Shown in pieces: positions 57,980-64,000 of a stretch of 64,000 bases of DNA. Positions within the stretch are counted from its first letter, which is position 1. The number at the start of each line of letters is the position of its first letter. Below the pieces are notes generated by a model that did no database searches, was not told where the DNA came from, and saw nothing but the letters and a program-made list of their open reading frames with translations. This DNA comes from Atrina japonica. Lineage: Eukaryota; Mollusca; Bivalvia; Pterioida; Pinnidae. The stretch is taken from assembly GCA_030159075.1 (NCBI GenBank), contig BROG01000027.1, positions 2,179,501 through 2,243,500 of the forward strand, in the 5' to 3' direction. Both the position numbers and the translations under genes were made by a program.

Positions 57980-58376
57980 TAAAAGGGAGAATATCTAAAG
58001 GTGTATAAACTGTATTTTTTTTTTTTTATAAAAAAATTGTTTTCCCTTTTTTACTACTTAGATTGATAACAATAACAAAAAGAAATATACACATAAATGA
58101 AAAAAAATTCTTAAATTCCTATATATTTTGTGAAAATTGCTTGAGAAACCCAGGTTTGGGAATTTTTTTCACTTGCAATTGATGAACTCAACCTTACTAT
58201 TTGCATATGAATACCACACTAGACTTGATCTTATTTTCACAAACATATAGGAATAAAATATTTGTTATGTCTGTGTATAGCTCTTATTTGTAACTGCACA
58301 TCAAGTACAAGTAAAAAAAAGGAGAAAAAAAAACGAAATAATTTTTGGGGGTAAACACAGCCAATGCCCCTTTAAA
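57980..58376 (+). mobile_element. Foldback MITE, copy 4
   Basis: Shares ttactacttagattgataac, cctatatattttgtgaaaat, ttgcttgagaaacccaggtt, atgtctgtgtatagctctta and the right terminus cagccaatgcccctttaa with copies 1-3. The left terminus is worn. Confidence 0.75.
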
Positions 58377-59034
58377 GGAGAAAGATTTTAGCCTAAATAT
58401 ACTGAAAATGCATTGTAAATAATAATTTTGAAACACTGAAATTCTTTGGCTCCCTTTAACATATCAAGATAATTCTTTATTACATTAAATAATATTGATT
58501 TATTGATCATATAGGAAATATTGCACTTAAATAAGCAGTGAGATCTATTGCATTTATCTGTTGTTAAACCAGGGTTTTACGAGATCTAAATAAGAAATTT
58601 TCTCTTAAAGAATACCACCGATTTGACTGTTACACAAGATATTTAAAAGCAGACATACAGATACGAACAAATGATATTGAAAATTCTTTGATGTTCTGAG
58701 CAATATCTTATCGCTTACCACTTTTGAAAGTATGAATATGTGTTTCTAACGAGATCAAATAACCATTTTTAATAATATTTTCATCCGATGTATTAACCTA
58801 TTTTAGTTACATCTAAAAATGAACTCTCTTTACCTATCTCATATGACTAAATATATGGGTGGAGCAATAAATGTGTTTATTAAAAGTGCACTATCCTTGG
58901 TATTAGATCCATATGTTATTGTTTTTTTCCAAAATATTATGTAATGTCATAACAACACTTTTTTTTTTATTGATATATAGATTGTAACTACATGTAGCTT
59001 TAACTTATCAACCCCTGAAATTACATTTGGACCT

Positions 59035-59170
59035 GTCCATTGCAAAGAATGGTTAAGTACATAGTCAGAATTCAGGGGTGTACAATTTAGAATAAAAAAA
59101 AAAATAATAATTTTACATGCATTATGAACTTGCTCACTACTGAATTATGACAGTAGAACATACTACATGT
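59035..59170. repeat. Dispersed repeat, inverted relative to 62440-62555
   Basis: agtcagaattcaggggtgta, ttttacatgcattatgaact and tgctcactactgaattatga here; the reverse complement (ataattcaggagtgaacaag, ttcatattgtatgtaaaa, tacacccctgaattctgac) is at 62440-62555. Confidence 0.75.
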
Positions 59171-59477
59171 ATTTATTTAACTAAGTGGGTCTAAATGTGA
59201 CCACAGAGTTTGACGTGTTAAGGAGTTACAGAATAGTAAATTTTAACTTTGGTATAAGTTAATTTTAAAATAGTGAGTATTCCCTAAGAAATTAGTATAG
59301 TAAATCTATATGAATTAGTTCTTATGTAGCGAGGGTCCCCTAATATATAAGTATAGTTAATTTTTTTTAAACTTTCTTACAAATTAATGCTAACAAAGAA
59401 AGGGTTCCGAAATACATGTATGCCCCACCTACTGCGGAGAAGGTTCTTGTTCTTATATGTCATCCAAGAAATTCTTG

Positions 59478-59998
59478 ATATCTGAGAGATGTCTGTCATC
59501 TGAGAGATGCTGAGAGACACTTGATGTCTAAGAGATGCTTGACATCTAAGAGATGCTTGTCATCTGAGAGACACTTGATATCTAAGAGATGCTTGACATC
59601 TAAGAGATGCTTGTCATCTGAGAGACACTTGATGTCTAAGATATGCTTGACATCTAAGAGATACTTGTCATCTGAGAGACATTTGATATCTAAGAGATGC
59701 TTGACATCTAAGAGATGCTTGTCATCTGAGAGACATTTGATATCTAAGAGATGCTTGACATCTAAGAGATGCTTGTCATCTGAGAGACATTTGATGTCTA
59801 AGAGATGCTTGACATCTAAGAGATGCTTGTCATCTGAGAGACATTTGACATCTAAGAGATGCTTAACATCTAAGAGATGCTTGACAGCTAAGAGATGCCT
59901 GATGTCTAAGAGATGATTGACATCTAAGAGATGCTTGTCATCTGAGAGACACTTGATATCTAAGAGATGCTTGGCATCTAAGAGACACTTGATATTCA
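59478..59998. repeat. 18-bp repeat with 54-bp higher order, open on both strands
   Basis: Three 18-bp types alternate: cttgacatctaagagatg, cttgtcatctgagagaca and tttgatatctaagagatg. The period is a multiple of 3 and no stop occurs in one frame on each strand, giving a 167-codon minus frame (LLDIKCLSDDKH...) and a 131-codon plus frame (MSKRCLTSKRCL...). Neither has a domain or splice context. Confidence 0.93.
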
Positions 59999-60058
59999 CA
60001 ACTGATTTTGACTGAATGTCAAACCCTGAACATTAAACTTTTATCTGTGAATTAAATA

Positions 60059-60236
60059 CAGTAGAAACTGTCTTAAGTGACTCTCAAAGAGACCTGCAGA
60101 TTTTGGTCACATAAGGCAGGGAGTCACTTAATACAGACCCATTCATATATAGGAAATACTGTTGGGCATCCTAAAATACAGCCACATAAGACAGGGAGTC
60201 TTTATATACAGGGAGTCACTTGGGCAGTCTGGACTG
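60059..60236. mobile_element. MITE, CAGTAGAAAC family
   Basis: TA-CAGTAGAAACTGTCTTAAGT at left and ...GGGCAGTCTGGACTG-TA at right; interior cacataagrcagggagtc units repeated three times. Confidence 0.65.
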
Positions 60237-60512
60237 TACATGTACAATGGATAGGTATGGCTCAGCTAACAAATGAGAACTGGTTAGTGTAGGAATACGT
60301 AGCCTATCCCTTCATATGATCTCTGACGAATCCAATGTGACTTTAAATTGTATGAAAAGTGAGCTAAATATAGTGAGCATGGATACAGAATGAGTAAGTG
60401 TATGAATACAAATATTTATAACTTGGTTGCTAGGTACTGCCCAATGTACAGTGTCCATATACAATACATTCAAAATTACCCAACTATTTTCATAATTATC
60501 CAACTACAGTTA

Positions 60513-60614
60513 CAGTGAAACTTGTATATAATGACCTCCTTAGGGACACAAGAAAACGGTCTTTGTGACCAGGTGGTCTTAATACACAGGTGGTCGCTAA
60601 AACAGGTTTTACTG
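60513..60614. mobile_element. Short MITE, CAGTGAAAC family
   Basis: TA-CAGTGAAACTTGTATATAAT at left and ...AAAACAGGTTTTACTG at right; interior gaccaggtggtcttaataca. Confidence 0.65.
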
Positions 60615-60952
60615 CATATTAATAATTACCCAATAGCCCTTGGTGGATTTTGTTTTGGGTAGGTAAATTCTATTAAAACAACACATTTGCCTTATCCAAC
60701 CTGAACAAAAAATTTGAAATTTCCTATACATTTCATTATTTTGATAAACAGTAAAATAGAGTTATAGTGTGTTTCCAAGACCTAGTCATCCTTTTTTAGA
60801 TCTTTGCATGCCAAACATTTTTGCTTACTACACTTTCTCTCTATCTATCATATTATTTCCAGATAACAGAAAAAAAAAAAAAAAAAAACAAAAAAAACAA
60901 ATCCACTTGGAAGGGAAATAACTCCCATTAGCATCCACCTGACAGTTTCCAC

Positions 60953-61210
60953 CTACTGTATTTAACCCATTAAGCACCCACAGCACTAAAAAATCAGGAA
61001 AAGGGGTGGGCGCTTAATGGGACCAATCAATACTAAAACTGATGTAAAACAGTTAATTTTTATAAGGTACAGTGGTAAAGCTGTTGTAGTTATTACTGAG
61101 GACATTTATCAACATAATTCTGTTGCTGGGGGAGGGGATTCTTGATCATATGTAAAAAAGGAGAGGGACACTCATAGGGATATGGGCACTTAATGGGTCG
61201 GCAATTATTT
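60953..61210. mobile_element. MITE, CTGTATTTRACCCATTAAG family, copy 1
   Basis: Left tactgtatttaacccattaa, right gggcacttaatgggtcggca; interior gggtgggcgcttaatgggac and gctgttgtagttattactga. The same order is found in copy 2 at 63090-63385. Confidence 0.75.
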
Positions 61211-61604
61211 TTTTCGTAGATATTTGCATGTAATTCATTTTAAAGTAACATTTTTTTCTAACATTAATGACATTTGAAATATTAAGTCAAAAGTATCTGG
61301 TGATATCATTTTTCTAATTTTAGCCATGGTGGCAATGGTTTTTGCTTGCTAGGCATAAGACACACAATTTCTTGAGTAGATGCCCTAAGAATGTTTATGG
61401 TCAAGTACTGTATGAATTGGTTAAATAATTTCAGAGGATATTTTTGTAAGAGTTAACTCCTATGTTCTATTTTTAGCCATGACAGCCATGTTTTTTTGCT
61501 TGACAGACATGAACAACATGATTTTTAATGACGATTGTGGCCATGTTTGGTATAAATTTGTTAAGTAATTTCAGAGGAGAAGATTTTTTAAAATAGTTTA
61601 AACT

Positions 61605-61680
61605 AGATGGATGACAAACAATGACCACCAAGTGATGGCAAAAGCTCACCTGGCCTTCTGGTCCAGTTGAGCTAAAAATA
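61605..61680. repeat. Dispersed repeat end (gatgacaaac ... gagctaaaaat)
   Basis: gtgatggcaaaagctcacct, ggccttctggtccagttgag, ctaaaaat. Related pieces are at about 34520-34592 and 57945-57985. Confidence 0.45.
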
Positions 61681-62439
61681 ACTTATATTTCTTCATTCAA
61701 TATACAGTAGTCAATTTCAACATCATCAAACCTTTTTAAACATATTCTTTGCACTTAAATATCGCTTTGAAAAAGTAATCAAAAACTATATTTGGTCTAG
61801 ATGAAATCTGATGATTCATGAATTTAAAGTAGAAAAAAAAATTCTTTCAGTGAATACAATTACCGTAGGTTTATATGTTTTGAATAACCATAAACAAGAA
61901 CCATTAATGTTGATAGAGCTATCATACAATTAATATTAGATTTTAAATGGATTTGAAAGGAGTCACCTTTCATACACTCTAATACAAAATACAGAATGGA
62001 AATTTCCAATTTTTTTCAACATACTGTAAGTCAAACCAATTTAAACTAAACAAACCTTTACTGAACTCCAATAAGTATGTCATTTAAATATATGTGCAAA
62101 GTTTTAGTGGGTATACAAAAATTCTATATTTAATCTGGTTGTCAATTAAAATTAATTGATTTGTAGAAAGAAGAAGAAAATCTTTCATAACACAGAATTC
62201 ACTGAGTGTTTTTTATTTTGTCACACAAATAAACACATTTCAAATTATTTAATTCAAAAGTTAACCAAATGAAAAACAAACATTATAAATGTTTGCTATA
62301 CAATACAAGTGAAAACATAATATCTACTGATTATATACATGCAGAAAAGTCCAGCACACCATTGTATAGTTGGTACATGTAATATTCTGTACCCATCAAC
62401 CCTTGTGATCACATTTAGACTCACCCAAATCAACAAATA

Positions 62440-62555
62440 GCATGGTCTACTGCCATAATTCAGGAGTGAACAAGTTCATATTGTATGTAAAAGTATCATA
62501 ATTTTACTAAATCATACACCCCTGAATTCTGACGATGGACTTTACCATTCTCAGA
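62440..62555. repeat. Dispersed repeat, inverted partner of 59035-59170
   Basis: See the partner: ataattcaggagtgaacaag through tacacccctgaattctgacg. Confidence 0.75.
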
Positions 62556-63089
62556 ACAAAATATTACCTTATTCTAATCAAATAAAAATTAATAAATGAA
62601 TCTTCTGAAAATCACAGGATACGCAGGATAAAGTGTAAGTGAAACTACATCATTGAAACTTGAGCTGCGCAACTCCAGACCTGATTGTAATATTCAAATA
62701 TAAATATTTTATAAAATCACATCACACACGCACACCTTCTCTCTCTTAGAATGACTAACAAAAGTGATTATCAAAACACCAAATCAAGAGATGAAGTTGC
62801 CCTACAAGTAATTTCAATTGTTTCTATACCAAGTCTGCTGTATTGTTTTCACTTGACTGAAGAGATAGTGTCTACTCAACCTAATTGAATTGATGTGGTG
62901 ATTGACAGGCAACTAACTGTCAAATTGGGTTAACTGTACAGGTAGGAGGCGGTCCATAAAACTTCCCCTTTAAGCATTGTACAGAGAATATAGAATTATC
63001 TACTTCTGGTACTCATGTTCAGAAGTGTTTAAAATAATCAATATGTGGGATGGAGAATTCTCAATCAACCCTAAAGCCTAATTCTGGAC

Positions 63090-63385
63090 TACTGTATTTG
63101 ACCCATTTAAAAGTGCCCAGGGCACTGCAAAAATCAGGAAGAAGAGGTGAGCGTTTAATGGGACCAATTAGTATATAGTCCAATTGAGTAAAACAGTTCA
63201 TTTCTTTATAAGCACAGTTTTGAAGTTGTTGTAGTTATTACTGCTAACACCTATCAACAGAATTCTATTGCTGGGTGCTACAGATAAACTGTTACTTATG
63301 GATTCTCAACTGTATGTAAAAAAGGGGAGGGGCGCTTAAAGGGACATGGGCTTTTAGCCTCTTAATGGGTCGAATACGGCAATAA
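63090..63385. mobile_element. MITE, CTGTATTTRACCCATTAAG family, copy 2
   Basis: Left ctactgtatttgacccattt, right cttaatgggtcgaatacggc; the inverted ends are clearer than in copy 1. Confidence 0.78.
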
Positions 63386-64000
63386 TATAAACCTGGGTGA
63401 CTGACATCTCTCCATCCCATACACAAAATTAGAGTGGTAGATTTTATTATTACTATTTTTATATTCTGTCAGAGAAAAACATCGGTTAAATGACCGACTT
63501 TTAAATTTAACTGTTAGAAATATTAAATATGACAGGTTTAAGGTGAAGCTACAATGTAGTATTCACATGCAATCCTATACCAAGATTCAAACCTATTTCC
63601 TTTCATTTCTTATCATCCCATGACCTGACTCAATAATCTATCTCTCTCAATGACAGTAATATTTGTAAATACAGTCTATTAAGACGTACAATCAAACATA
63701 TTACTGTCGTCAGATTTTAAAAATTAGGAGAAATTCTAAAACAGTTCGAAATAACTCTTCTGACAGCTCATCACCTATTCAAACATTTGAATATCAAATC
63801 AAAACTGTAATACAATCCAAGTACTTATCATTTGTCTACCTGATAAATAAAAATGTATTCAAAGCTCGTTCAGCGAGTACAGCAATTATCAAAATATGTA
63901 TTGTTCGTAATCCTTGAGTTTGTAAACGAGGAAACTCGACTTAATGTGACATGATAAAAGATCTTATACATGTAATTAAATGATTTGTAAAACCTCATTA

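Noticed and set aside
59496..59999. 167-codon minus frame and 131-codon plus frame
   Set aside because: Both arise from an 18-bp array with a period divisible by three; no splice or domain support.

Overview
The window looks like AT-rich nuclear DNA from an invertebrate animal, most likely a bivalve mollusc. The reasons are: split genes with GT-AG introns, metazoan-only families (a TRPM channel and a GLIS zinc-finger factor), a tRNA-derived SINE with a conserved central domain, frequent TACATGTA-type motifs, and a very dense load of short inverted-repeat elements and minisatellites. Nothing bacterial is present. Most long open frames are by-products of tandem repeats.

Two protein-coding genes are well supported, both on the minus strand. 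(1) A TRPM-family channel gene. Eight consecutive exons between 14362 (start ATG) and 824 join in perfect phase to give the first 524 residues, which are the cytosolic N-terminal TRPM homology region. The membrane part lies beyond the left edge. (2) A complete GLIS2-type Kruppel-like zinc-finger gene. Six coding exons between 36215 and 26157 join in phase to give 571 residues with five C2H2 fingers in the GLI/GLIS arrangement and a PLDLS motif on each side of the finger block. About 11.8 kb of repeat-rich DNA separates the two coding regions.

Layout: 1-14.4 kb is the TRPM 5' half, whose introns hold a hAT-like element with a second, TA-flanked element nested in it, a SINE beside a splice donor, and several minisatellites. 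14.4-26.1 kb is intergenic, with a non-LTR retrotransposon remnant, a 1.2-kb tract made almost only of G and T inside an inverted-repeat element, and a foldback MITE. 26.1-36.3 kb is GLIS2; its introns hold a SINE with perfect target duplications, four tandem arrays, MITEs, and two extra partial copies of the finger 1-2 exon end including its splice donor. 36.3-45.9 kb holds MITEs, a minisatellite grown inside a MITE, and dispersed repeats, with one possible upstream GLIS2 exon near 41.5 kb. 45.9-60.0 kb is a gene-poor block of tandem arrays with periods of 32, 52, 89, 120 and 18/54 bp. 60-64 kb holds further MITEs and no recognised gene.

I found no CRISPR array and no clear new multi-gene system. 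The notable material is repeat biology (arrays born inside transposable elements, nested elements, a strand-asymmetric tract) and gene-structure events in GLIS2 (triplicated exon end, tandem duplication across the stop codon).
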